From: Cylindrotheca closterium
Taxonomy: Eukaryota; Bacillariophyta; Bacillariophyceae; Bacillariales; Bacillariaceae
Direction: 5' to 3'
NCBI GenBank assembly: GCA_933822405.4
Contig: CAKOGP040000557.1
Coordinates: 248,955 to 312,954 of the forward strand
DNA length: 64,000 bases
In this document: positions 52,126-61,849 of the stretch, one piece after another
Position numbering within the stretch: position 1 is the stretch's first letter
Layout: every line of letters starts with the position of its first letter
The notes under the pieces: model-generated
Seen by the model: only the letters and a program-made list of their open reading frames with translations
Databases searched by the model: none
What the model was told of the DNA's origin: nothing
Position numbers and translations under genes: made by a program

Positions 52126-55077
52126 TCAAGGATCTGCAAGATCAACATGAAGACGATCCCGTCCCACGCCTTTAGATTTTGCAAAGCCGTGGGACTGACA
52201 AATCCCTGTTCCGTTGTCACAAGAGCAAGACCCTTCAAACGCAGCACAAAAACAAACCAGGTGTCTCAGCGTACCTTGTGGGTTCAGGAGAAGTGGAGAG
52301 TCACCTTGAACCAATTTCTTCATCAAAACAGCTTCATATACGGACTGTCCAGCTTCCACTGGGAGCAAAGATTTAAACAAAGGCTTCTTGGCGGTAAACG
52401 GTACAGTGTGTTCAGGTCGTGGTGGTCCAGGTGGTGGGCCGGCAGGAGGTAGTTCCAATTGTTGTCGTTTTGCAAGAGGCGGTTGTACCCCATCATGTTG
52501 AAAAGGATCTGGACCCCTAGGAGGTAGGACAGGAGGGATGGCGGTGCCAAAGAAACTCGAAGAAAAACTATGACTCCAAGTATGGCCGTTCACATCCAAC
52601 TCAGCAGGATCCCACTTCCTTTCCACGCGTTCATAAAGCAGCTGGAACTTGTCCAAATAGCAAAGAGGTTTTTTGGTGAATTCATGGCGTCCCACCATAG
52701 TTGGAGCCACAACAAAAGCGCCAGCCACAATATCTTCTTCGCCATGGAACGTAGCATCTTGAAGACCCAAAGTAGTTGGTGCTGCGCCTGAATGATAACG
52801 CACCATTGCAGTAACCTCCCCAAACAGAGCACATAGATCTTCCATCCACTGGAGAGTGCATTGGCGAGGACGGCATCTCCATAAGCGAACAACGGCGGTG
52901 TGCTGAGGGAGTTTGCACAAATGTAGCAGATTTTGGCCAAACAGAGATGCCCAAAATACCGAGTCGTCGTAGTCCCCCCCATGAATCTGATCCATTGTTG
53001 CGTCTTCCTGGGAACCAAACAGCGACATCAAAAGGTAGATATACTTCCCAAACAATTGTGCATCAGCAATCAGAAGTCCTCCAGGAGGAATACATGTACC
53101 ACCATATGTAGGGTTTACCAAGGGTAGCAAGTGAAAAATGTGCCAAGATGGACCACCGACAGGGGGTGGTGGTACTTTCCGACCCATCTTCCATCTTGCC
53201 ACATCACAGATCGATTTATGCATTGTAAAATTTAGCAGGTCAAATTCAGCTTCATATGGAAGCGGGATCTGTTGAAAACCCGTAGCAATATCCACACAAA
53301 AACGAAGTGCATAATGCAATGTTCGTGTGACACCCGACGTTGCCTCCTTGTGGCCATGGTCCCATACCGCAATGAGATCACGGGCGAGTTGCGCTGGTTC
53401 CGGAACTTTCATCCAATCAGTCGCAGCCACCACACGGTCATCAGACAGACACAGATAGGGTTGCTCCTCTTGGGGAAAGAAACTTGCAAGAACCAGAGCA
53501 ACATTTAGGAAATAAGGGCTGCAGGTCCGACGTGCCTGCACACATGCAAGAGACGCTTTATCAGTTGAAACAAAACGAGACTGTCGCACTCCAAGCGCTG
53601 CAGCCAGTGTTTGCGGGTTGAACATGTTGTTCCGCATTGGAGCAAGGCCCAGCAAACCCGTTCGTGGACCAGCCCCAAATCTTCCTTGTGCCAAACTAGA
53701 GCGACGACGATCAGCAATATTGCCAGCTCGCATGACTGCTGCAGTAGAAGAATCATTCGCCGAAGAAGCAAACCTAGTTGCCAAGTCATTCAGGCAAATG
53801 TCATACTCCTCGACCAAGTCAACTGGATCAGCAGGTGTGCCCGCAGATGTGCCATGAACAATTTGTTCTTGGAAAGCCCTCACTTTTTGCATGGCATCGA
53901 GGACGTCTTGTGGAACGGAAGGGGGGGAGGCCGATTGCCGCACCGGTGGAAATGGAGCTTCTTTCGGTGGACTTGGAGTAGCAACATTCGGAGCTGGAGC
54001 TGGGACTGTAGCAATGTTAGGTGTAGCCGTAACTGTAGTCGCAGTCGTGGCAAACACATTTGAGTAAGCATCCAAATCGCTATCAGGGTCCTCTTTTTCC
54101 ACAAGAATGGCTGGAACAAAGACTGCTCGAGCTTTCACAGGGATCTCTTTTGGTTCAAATCGCTGATACCTATCAGGTAGCGCGTCGAAAGGCAAATCAG
54201 AAAGCCAAGTAGAAAATTCCGGCCAAGGCCACCCATCCTCCGGAGGACAAAGAAAAGATAGGTACGCAAAGTGATGCGGCGGACCATGATACCCCAGTGC
54301 TGGCGGGTAGCATTGCCGAGCACGTTCCAACCATGCACCAACTTGACAGCGTTGCCTGATAGCCTGTCGATTGTCCACATCACAGGGGCCAAAGAGAGCA
54401 CAATCCAGAGCCATCCCCATTACATAGCGAGTAAATTGCTCTCGTAGGGGTTGGGCGGCAGTAACGTTCAATAGACCATTCCCGTGAAGGTTGGAAGGAC
54501 AAGGCAGAGTTGCCCACAGATCCATCGCAGAAGTAGTTTGCAATTGATAGGACCCAGCACTCGAATTCACTGCCGTAAACCATTCTTCAAAAAGAGAAGA
54601 CTGACTCCGCAATAAATCCAAGAAACTCCCATAAGGAGTACCATGTCCACTCAAAGAATTTTTGAAGTCCTCAAAAGAAATAGAAGTTGGCCACTAAAGG
54701 CCCACCGGGGCACCACATCCATCAGGAATCAGAAGGACCTTGGAAAAGTCCCCAACCAGCATTGCAGGCTTTGTTGCTTGAACAAAATCCCGCTGCGACG
54801 CTGGCATTTTCAACCGTGTTTGCCCACTGAGGGAAACCACCAGACTATGAGTATGGACACTCATATCTCCCTGCCAGTATTGCTGGATCAAAGTGGGATC
54901 AAAGCAATCAGACCACTTTGGGGCCCCGCGATGGACAGCATCTTGCCCATTGAAAGTAGTACTAACAGGACTAGCGCCAAATCCAATAACCGGAGGAGAA
55001 TTTGGAGTAAAAAATACTCCAAGGACTGCTCCGACGCGAGACGAGTTCAAGAGCCGCAACTTGTCTGTAGAGAGCAT
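52126..55077 (-). pseudogene. Gag-like ORF of the element, with one in-frame stop
   Basis: From the ATG at 55077 a 127-residue frame ends at a TAG (54694-54696), and the same frame then runs open for more than 840 codons to 52126. Content: SVHTHSLVVSLSGQTRLKMP near the start, a P/A/T linker (TVPAPAPNVATPSPPKEAPF), a long helical region, a P-rich stretch (LPPAGPPPGPPRPE) and a C-terminal Cys/His cluster (CFCAAFEGSCSCDNGTGICQ followed by SHGF), which resembles a nucleic-acid-binding knuckle. The single TAG may be a mutation or a readthrough site; one copy cannot decide. Confidence 0.7.
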
Positions 55078-56169
55078 CTGAGTTGCATTAAAACGGATAG
55101 CATCAGCAGAGGAAGTCCTTGATCAGACTGAAAAGATTCGGTTGGGTTTGTTCAGAGAAAAAAAGAAGTTGTCAGAATGGTTTTCATAAAGTCGGTAGAT
55201 CAAGGTGGTGAGATACTGTAGGTCACAACTATATGAACGTAATGAAATGACGTTCCGCAATTGTAGACTGGACTCTGACATTACCGGTATCTGATACACA
55301 CCATGAGTTTCCTCAGAAGAGGTAGTAGACTTATCCTCTTACAACAGATGTGTAAAGTTATTGTCTGCCTTCTCTAGATTTTCATCACCGTCTACAAAAT
55401 GCTCAATCATCCATCAATTCTACCGATCGCAGAACACTACCTGGCACTTGACTTCCTTCAAATCGACTCAAAAAGGAAACACCAAATCGTTCGATTCCAG
55501 CCTGTTCAAAAAGTAGCTCCGACCATAGCCACCATGGCACTTTGTGTTTCGTTCCGCAATGTAGGCGTCATGTTCCTCTATGCGAATGATTACAAGAACT
55601 ACCCGCTGTTCTGATCAGGGATATGTAGACCCATTATTGGTAAAGATGCTTAGCATGGATTTCTGATGATCAATTCTCTATAGAACAATTGTGTTGAAAT
55701 ATTACGCCATAAGACGAGCCTCAAACGACTGGCTTTGTCCAACATCCGGGCTGTCGAACTTTATGTTGAACCTTCTTTCACCATATATTACATCTATGAA
55801 TGGTTATGTTCGCTTTGCCATTGCACAAGCTCTTGACGTTATCGTGATCCTCAAGCTTAGTCTTTCTTTTTCGCTTTGTCCATAGCCTGATGCAACCAAA
55901 CAGGTAAAGTCTCCACGAACATTTGACTTTCGTCGATAAAACTTGTTTCAAACAACCCCTTGGATGTCATATTTCGCTTGGTCTCTTCCAACCCACTAAG
56001 ATAAATTCTCGCATTTATTTCGTCTGCAAAGTGGCTCGTCTTCTTTTCCCAGGGCAGCTTTGCTTACTACTTTTTGGGTTATGGTGGGGTTTGGTGTTCA
56101 GTTGACCAACTCTGATGCTCGACTCCGTCGACTAATATTTGTTCTTAGTTTTTTAGCCTCTACGGCACG
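55078..56169. other. 5' non-coding part of the element
   Basis: No frame of note occurs on the minus strand; short plus-strand frames look random. This is probably the leader between the terminal units and the Gag-like ORF, or includes an older insertion given the diverged unit at 56170. Confidence 0.45.
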
Positions 56170-56345
56170 CTATTGAAGATAGCCAACTGGCGCCTACAGT
56201 ACCGCCTGGTTTCTTCCGTGAGGGATTCTTTCTTGGTGTGACTCTGGTGGGTTGTGGTGTGAAGCTAGTCTTTTGGATTGCGCACAAAGCGTGCGGTTCC
56301 AGAAGACCAGTCTTTGATATCCTGCAAAGCGGAATATCAAAGAAA
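56170..56345. repeat. Diverged 176-bp-type unit with alternative hairpins
   Basis: This shares the start pattern (CTAT ... AGATAGCC), TTCTTGGTGTG, and a 22-bp identical block at 56244-56265 with units 1-3 (56428-56449 in unit 3). Beyond that block the primary sequence is different, but two hairpins occur in the same places: GTCTTTTGGA (56268-56277) with TCCAGAAGAC (56298-56307), extended by CGCAC/GTGCG inside, and TCTTTGATAT (56311-56320) with ATATCAAAGA (56334-56343). Confidence 0.75.
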
Positions 56346-56362
56346 TAAACGTATTTCTTGAT

Positions 56363-56538
56363 CTATCTAAGATAGCCTACTTCCGTCCTCCGTGTGTGTG
56401 TTCGTAGTATTTTGTCTTGGTGTGTAGCTGGTGGGTTGTGGTGTGAAGCGGGTCGAACTGATCGAGTAGTAGACTTGATTCGTTCGACCAATCTCAGAAA
56501 TCCCGTGTGCGGTATTACTGAGATCTGCTTTCCTACCA
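56363..56538. repeat. 176-bp terminal unit 3
   Basis: This is exactly the length of units 1 and 2. Hairpin 1: 56451-56466 with 56474-56489 (GGTCGAAC/GTTCGACC outer stem). Hairpin 2: ATCTCAG (56491-56497) with CTGAGAT (56518-56524), with an inner AAT-x-CCG/CGG-x-ATT stem around TGTG. The last bases TTTCCTACCAG would also serve as a splice acceptor for the frame that follows on the plus strand. Confidence 0.88.
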
Positions 56539-56544
56539 GGCACC

Positions 56545-57157
56545 GCCAGAGGCTGGAATCATTGGCAATGTCCACAGCAGAGTAGAAGAGCTACCAGCCA
56601 ACAACGGAGAGAGATTTTTTTCTGAATACTTGACCCAACAACTTGCCAGAGAAAGCAGTGGAGTTCTTTATGATGAAAAAACGAAAAGATGCAAATGCAA
56701 AGACTGCAGCAAAATTAAAAATCCATATGCCAAGAGAAGAGTTGGTTCTATTCAAACCGCTCATGCTGGGAACATTTCTTCTTTAGCGGGGGCGCTGATT
56801 TGCGCCAAGAGGGAAAAGAAGAACAGGATCAATGTGACAAATCTTGCACCCCATCCCACCATCATGATAGCACCACGACAGATGCAATTGCCACCCCAAC
56901 ACTACTTTGTTGCGCCAGCACAATCAGCAGGTAGGACAACATCGCCCCATCAAGCTTGCTACCACCAGCAACGTACAATGATACAATTAGACTTGGCCTA
57001 CGAACGACATTTGGCCTACCAGCAGCATTTTTGTCAAGCTTTCTACAAACATCCTTTTCCTCCCTACTTTCAAGGAACCCCCATCCCTTCGCCAGTAGCA
57101 AATCCTTCAAAGCAGCAGAACCTTGGGCCATACACTTGGCTGACAAGGGAGAGCTAA
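56545..57157 (+). CDS. Hypothetical ORF starting at the edge of unit 3
   Basis: An open plus-strand frame runs from within unit 3 to a TAA near 57157, without an ATG at its left part. It includes GERFFSEYLTQQLARESSGV and a small Cys cluster (KTKRCKCKDCSKIKNPYAKR), then a Q/P/H/Y-rich tail (PTIMIAPRQMQLPPQHYFVA). The Cys cluster recalls the end of a tesmin/TSO1-type CXC motif but is too short to assign. It may be a gene remnant captured beside the element, possibly transcribed from unit 3 with splicing at CCTACCAG/GCACC. Confidence 0.35.
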
Positions 57158-57439
57158 GGAGAAAACGAAGTTAATACATACTACTAACTACTAGTGCATA
57201 TCTATTTTTAAACATTATCTGATACAGCCCAAATCATAGTATTGTGATTCGTGATGTCTTCAAAATATTTGTGTGACGACACTTCGGCAAGATCTAAAAA
57301 AGTATTTTACTTAAGAAATTACAGTTTCAAATAGCGTTAAAGCCGTTTGTAATAGCGTTAAATCCGTTATCATGCTCCTAATTGTTTCTGCTACAACTGC
57401 ATTCTGATTGGCTGCATACAGGGAATCCCAACCCCCCAT

Positions 57440-57935
57440 GACGAATGAAGACAAACAAGGCCAGCACTCTCATATTCCAGGATGCTATGGAACTTCGACA
57501 ACATGTCATTGAAGAAGCAGACCGATATGAGGAAGCGATGGGAGAGGTGCAAAAGACCATGAAAGAGGTCGAGGAGAACAACGAAAAGATCCAAGACCTG
57601 ACCGAAAAGGCCGATGAATCGGAGCTTGCATTGTTACGAGTTGAAGAGAAGCTAGCCCATATGCGAAAGCAAAGCAAGACAAAAATGGAAGCAGCTCAAG
57701 ACCGTCTTGAAATGGCCAAGGAGCAACCTGTTTAAGCTGAGAAAGAGCGACAAGAAGGTATGGCACGCGTCAATGCAGGTGAAGCGGAAGTGCAGGCATT
57801 GAAGGCCAAGATGGAGGAAGAACAAATCACGACCAATAAGGAGATCGATTCCATGATTGAAGAATACAAGAATGCAGAAAGTCTCTTCATGGTGAGAAAC
57901 GAGCGTCGAATGCAATCCATTGAAGCTGCTTTTTA
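57440..57935 (+). pseudogene. NUF2 3'-end fragment
   Basis: The fragment starts in ACAAACAAGGCCAGCAC, corresponding to NUF2 at about 43833, lacks about 20 bp relative to it, then follows the coiled coil (HVIEEADRYEEAMGEVQKTM, DRLEMAKEQPV) to an in-frame TAA at 57733-57735 where NUF2 has CAA. Homology goes on past the stop to IEAAF and the NUF2 stop. There is no head domain and no promoter. Similarity is high, with few indels, so the copy is fairly recent. Confidence 0.9.
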
Positions 57936-58105
57936 ATGCTACAACAGCAGCGGTGGCGGAATGTACACTTCATTGAGGCTGTTTTGTGGTTCGAATCATC
58001 GCAATGAAGGGAATAATAATTTCATATATTGCATGAGGGACTTATTCTTCAGGATCGCTTATCTTATCTTCTATTCTTGTTAGTTTGTGTGCATTGATAT
58101 TCGTG

Positions 58106-59191
58106 TCATCTTTCTGCTGTCCACTCAAAATCGGCAGCTACGGGCAAGTGATCCGAAGGATAGTCCGCGGACGGCCACTCTTGTCGCAGTCGATTCTTAT
58201 TCATGGGATGCAGCAGTAAAGTCTTTTGGACTTGCATGGAATGGGAAAACAAAATGTAGTCCAAGACAAATCCAGTTGCATAGGTTCGTTGCAACATTTG
58301 GTGATTGTTGCTCCTCTGCTCATCCGCTTCTTTCGCATCTTCCAATATGCCACTACTACTGGACGACTCCTCCTCGCCATCCAGTACATCGCTAGCCATA
58401 AAGTGTTCTTGAACATTGGGACACTCCAAATAAGCATCCGCCAATGGAATGGTCCGAAAGGCTGGCAAATTATTGAGTTGTTCGGGGCTTTGCAGCAAGC
58501 CTTGGGTCAAGAAGGTATGAAGCGGATTGGTTCGCAGCATGTTGAAATCACCCATCATGATAATTGGGACCTCGTCCAAGAAAATTTTGTCATGTCGCTT
58601 TATCTTTGGTTCATCCAACTGTATTTGTCCAACCAACCGTTTGAAGAGCGACTTTAGTTGATAGAAGCGTTGAAGATTGTCGTCTTGATGTTCCCCAGCT
58701 TCCAAATGCACATTGCACACGTATAGTAGTCGGTCGTCTTTGTGGTTGGCAAGTACCCCAATCAAAGCCCTCGACCTTGATTCACAACGCTGAAAGTCCA
58801 ATCCACATGACTTTTTGATCAGTATAGCATTCCCCACATTGTGTCCCTTGGTGACATTTTGAATGACACCTTTGTATCCATCATTATGTTGACAGATTGT
58901 GTCGTACAAGTCTGGCCATAAATCGACTTGTACCTCTTGTAGACAGAATATATCGGCTTCTACATGAAGAATTCGTTGCACCATGAGAGATTTCCGATGC
59001 TCCCATGCCATATGTTGTGGATCGCAGTAAGGGTATTTGGATGGTTTGACATAGCACTGTGCAAGCAAGTTCCAACTGGCTACGCGGAGATTCAAACTGG
59101 AGGAAGACTGAACATTCAGTGATATTATTATCAGAACTAAGAGCAATGATATTACAGGGTGTTTGGTAGAGACATGACCTGGCTTTCTCAT
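58106..59191 (-). CDS. Endonuclease/exonuclease/phosphatase family protein (CCR4/Angel-like)
   Basis: This intronless protein has 361 residues. A hydrophobic stretch near the N-terminus (HPVISLLLVLIIISLNVQSS) acts as signal peptide or anchor. The EEP fold follows: LRVASWNLLAQCYVKPSKYP, ADIFCLQEVQVDLWPDLYDT with the catalytic Glu, LLYVCNVHLEAGEH, VPIIMMGDFNMLRTNPLHTF with the Asp/Asn pair, TGFVLDYILFS, and YPSDHLPVAADF with the Asp-His pair. All metal-site and catalytic residues are present. CCR4-like members are deadenylases or 2',3'-phosphatases; the secretory N-terminus makes a cytosolic mRNA role doubtful. The gene sits inside the second copy of a segment that lacks it at 44.5 kb. Confidence 0.87.
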   Translation of the reverse strand: MRKPGHVSTKHPVISLLLVLIIISLNVQSSSSLNLRVASWNLLAQCYVKPSKYPYCDPQHMAWEHRKSLMVQRILHVEADIFCLQEVQVDLWPDLYDTICQHNDGYKGVIQNVTKGHNVGNAILIKKSCGLDFQRCESRSRALIGVLANHKDDRLLYVCNVHLEAGEHQDDNLQRFYQLKSLFKRLVGQIQLDEPKIKRHDKIFLDEVPIIMMGDFNMLRTNPLHTFLTQGLLQSPEQLNNLPAFRTIPLADAYLECPNVQEHFMASDVLDGEEESSSSSGILEDAKEADEQRSNNHQMLQRTYATGFVLDYILFSHSMQVQKTLLLHPMNKNRLRQEWPSADYPSDHLPVAADFEWTAER

Positions 59192-59564
59192 GATGTTGAG
59201 CTTTGGTGGTCTGTGGAAAGGATTTTCAAGATTTTTCTTCCGCCATTAAATTTTGATCCTATGAGATGTCAGATGTCTGTCCTCCGCCCTGTCCGCTTCT
59301 TTCCACATCTGCGTGATTCATTCATTCATTCAATCCTGAACCGGCCGGGCGGTTACTGTTTGAATTTTATTTGTTATACGGTGCGAGGAATTTCTTCGGA
59401 TTTTGGTATCTGGGTCAAGTGTCCCAGAAAAATCGCAAAACCAAACACAGTCATTACAACGGCTACACACAGATTCATCCACGAACAGCAAACCCAAGCG
59501 TAGCAAAAATAGGGACGACACAAAGTAAGACTCTAGGGAGAAAGACCAATGCAATTATTTCATC
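59192..59564. other. Intergenic region with shared repeats
   Basis: This contains the 54-bp repeat at 59249-59302 (also at 47381-47434) and, from about 59338, sequence shared with 44512-44744. A (CATT)n run lies near 59318-59332. No gene was found. Confidence 0.55.
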
Positions 59565-60641
59565 ATGCGAGAAGATTCACGAAAAAATGATTTCTACATG
59601 TCATGGTCCTCAGATGGAGCTGATTCCTCAACTTCTACGACTCTGCCGCATGTAATGAAGGGGTCTTCTTCCGATGATGTTGTGGGCGATATTGTAACAC
59701 CAGTGTCTCCATCGGAAGCACCCAGTAGTCCTGCTGCACAAGTGGATTTTTATACTTATTCCGGAGATGATGAAGAAGGTGCAGTTGGAGAGCTGGTGGA
59801 TACTAAGAGCGAAGCAAAATCTCATCGATGGAAAGGGCTGATAGTTATTCTACTACTTCTCGCTCTTGGTTTCGGGCTATACATTCTATTCAGAAACGAA
59901 GCTCCAGGCACCAAGGATGCTAGCAATCCTCCTTGGAATCCAGCAGATATGCCATCAGGCGCACCAACAAGTGAATCAGAAACCGTCATGCCAAGCTTGA
60001 CTCCCACAACACCGCCACTTTATGACCCGCCTTCGGTGGAAGATTGCATTGCGATCGCAAGGGGTAAGGTAATTGATGGGCAGGACGAAATGTTGGTCGA
60101 ACGATACGAAGTTGTGCTCGATGTGGCACTAGATTCGGGAGGTATTGCCATTCAGGGCATTTTGAATCGATTAGTCGCTGAAACACGGCAGATAATTCTT
60201 CCCGAGATTCTTGGCTGTGGTGATGCAAGTCGTAAATTGATGGAAATTGAAAGTGGAGCGGATGACAATCCATCTGCCTCTTCTGCCATTGTTTCAATGA
60301 TTCGGGGTAGTGCAAGACGACAGCTGTCTTTACCCACATCACCGTCCTCGCGGTTCATTATGGCCAATGCTGCCGTTTCCATTCGGAATCCATCGGCAGA
60401 GTGGTGTGCATCAGGGTCAGGTCCCCTCTGCTACCGCGTTATTATGTCGTTCGACATGGCCTTCCGATCGGATGATCTAAAGGTGCTAACAGTGGTCCAA
60501 TACATTGCCGAGGCATTCAAGTCACCCGATTCACTCGCTGACAAATTGTTGCTGGGCAGTCCCTTTCAAAATATTTTTGTCCGCGACGTGTATCCAGCCT
60601 TTCACACGGCAATTCCTACCTTGTCGCCGTCACATCTATAA
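59565..60641 (+). CDS. Type II membrane protein with unnamed extracellular domain
   Basis: This intronless protein has 358 residues. Residues 1-88 are hydrophilic (MREDSRKNDFYMSWSSD, then a Ser/Thr/Pro/Asp-rich part), the membrane helix is about 90-109 after SHRWK (inside-positive, type II), then a short P/T linker (MPSLTPTTPPLYDPP). The domain at about 158-345 begins SVEDCIAIARGKVIDGQDEM and includes QIILPEILGCGDASRKLMEI, AEWCASGSGPLCYRVIMSFD and LADKLLLGSPFQNIFVRDVY. The same order of motifs is in the protein at 5797-7998 (ECD-type start, I-x-PE-x-x-GC, A/S-RKL, two Cys, DKL). A truncated dead copy is at 44745. Function is unknown; surface display is inferred. Confidence 0.75.
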   Translation: MREDSRKNDFYMSWSSDGADSSTSTTLPHVMKGSSSDDVVGDIVTPVSPSEAPSSPAAQVDFYTYSGDDEEGAVGELVDTKSEAKSHRWKGLIVILLLLALGFGLYILFRNEAPGTKDASNPPWNPADMPSGAPTSESETVMPSLTPTTPPLYDPPSVEDCIAIARGKVIDGQDEMLVERYEVVLDVALDSGGIAIQGILNRLVAETRQIILPEILGCGDASRKLMEIESGADDNPSASSAIVSMIRGSARRQLSLPTSPSSRFIMANAAVSIRNPSAEWCASGSGPLCYRVIMSFDMAFRSDDLKVLTVVQYIAEAFKSPDSLADKLLLGSPFQNIFVRDVYPAFHTAIPTLSPSHL

Positions 60642-60886
60642 AAACTTCATAACACAACACCCAAGACACAGAAGGAGATTTTTGACCTAGGGTCGGTCAA
60701 CCCGAAGCCTCTCCAAATTCTACCGTACGTACTATCTGCAAAGATAAGAGATACGTGTACAATAAATATTATTAACTAAATACTTCTATGATTGAATCAT
60801 CTTAGTTTTTGTCTGATTGATTCCTGCAATGTAGCTAGCATTCCAATTCGACAGAATGCTCCGTTTCCTCTAATGATATTCCGCTC

Positions 60887-61590
60887 TTAGTCCATGCTAA
60901 ACAAGATATTTCCAGCCTTTTCTCCTAGTGCAAAGATGCGAAGAGGGCCGTTTTCTTGTGACGAGAAGACGGCGTTAGCAATTCCACCAAAGAAACCAGC
61001 TTTTTCGGCCGAAGCTAGTTTTTCACCAGTCTTCAAGTTGTATGTAGATTTGCTGTGGGAAAGGAAGGAAGCGAGAAGTCGTGTGAGAAATCAATCGTTC
61101 GTGAGCTCTCAGGATGATGAGAGATATATGGCACTTACCAAAAGTCGCAGGATAATCTAGGAGCAGATCCAGTTTCTTCGTTGGCAGGAAGAACCTTAGC
61201 CTTGGTCAAGGGAATTTTGCACTGGGGACAGGCAGAGTCAAAGCAATGAGTTTCGCCTTCGTATTTTGCGACACCGACGGCACCATTTGGGTTGGTGGCG
61301 GCATCCTTCAACAAAAAGGCGCCAGTTTCCAACAGCGAGACTTTGCCATCGTCCTTGGGTAGAACCTCTACTTTTTGGTTGGTGTTGATCCAGTTGCGAC
61401 TGGGACCCATACCAGCCGTGGACCCACCACCAACGGATTTGTCTCCGCCTCCATTGACTTCCTTCTTGAAAGATCCTCGTCCTCGTTTCATGGTCATCGT
61501 CGATCGTCGGGTGGTGACACCCATGGGCATATATGCGTCAGCTGCAAAGAGCATCCAAGAAATCGTAACAATGATGGTAGAAAGCTTCAT
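60887..61590 (-). CDS. Plastid-targeted Rieske-fold-like protein with two CxxC pairs
   Basis: Two exons (61590-61139 and 61052-60887) separated by an 86-bp GT-AG intron give 205 residues; the join restores SCDFCKSTYNLKTGEKL. Residues 1-20 are a signal peptide ending FAADAYMPMG (ASAFAP type with Tyr). Then come a basic Gly/Ser-rich transit region and, from about 70, a Rieske-like core: KVSLLETGAFLLKDAATNPN, VGVAKYEGETHCFDSACPQC, KIPLTKAKVLPANEE, LSCDFCKSTYNLKTGE. Classical Rieske centres use C-x-H and C-x2-H; here the positions read CPQC (121, 124) and CDFC (148, 151), so the site probably binds zinc or a four-Cys cluster. C-terminal NGPLRIFALGEKAG. The function is not known. Confidence 0.75.
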
Positions 61591-61849
61591 CCTAATGATT
61601 CTAGTGACTGTAGTGGCAATGAATAGACCTTAAAAGTGCGAGATTGTGGCAAACTGGACGACAAGTGTGTTATTGTTGTCGTGCTTCTGCTTCGGTGTTC
61701 TGATTGCCCACAGGAGAGTGTGAGTCAGTGTTCGACATCGGAGTTTTATGATTGTCCGATAAAGCCTTTTCGTAACGGACACCAAAAACGAAACTGAGGT
61801 TGACTTATCCATCACCAGAAGAATAAGTCCAACAGTAAAATAGCAATCC
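61591..61849. promoter_or_regulatory. Divergent promoter region
   Basis: This 259-bp gap lies between divergent starts of the Rieske-like gene and the glycosylase-annotated gene. No clear TATA or CCAAT box was seen. Confidence 0.4.

Larger units (their letters stand above)
48705..56538 (-). mobile_element. DIRS-like tyrosine-recombinase retrotransposon (about 7.8 kb, degenerate)
   Basis: Read on the minus strand the order is Gag-like ORF, a short linking ORF, reverse transcriptase/RNase H ORF, then a tyrosine recombinase overlapping the RT ORF. This is the DIRS/Ngaro/PAT gene order; no integrase or protease of the LTR class is seen. Direct 176-bp units lie at 56363-56538 on the 5' side and at 49118-49293 and 48705-48880 on the 3' side, an arrangement close to the split direct repeats of PAT/Ngaro elements. 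In-frame stops at 54694-54696 (TAG) and just after 51472 (TGA) suggest this copy is no longer fully coding. The exact ends are not fixed. Confidence 0.82.

Noticed and set aside
48705..56538. LTR retrotransposon interpretation
   Set aside because: The direct 176-bp units could suggest LTRs, but there is no protease or DDE integrase, and a tyrosine recombinase with HxxR and Y boxes is present.
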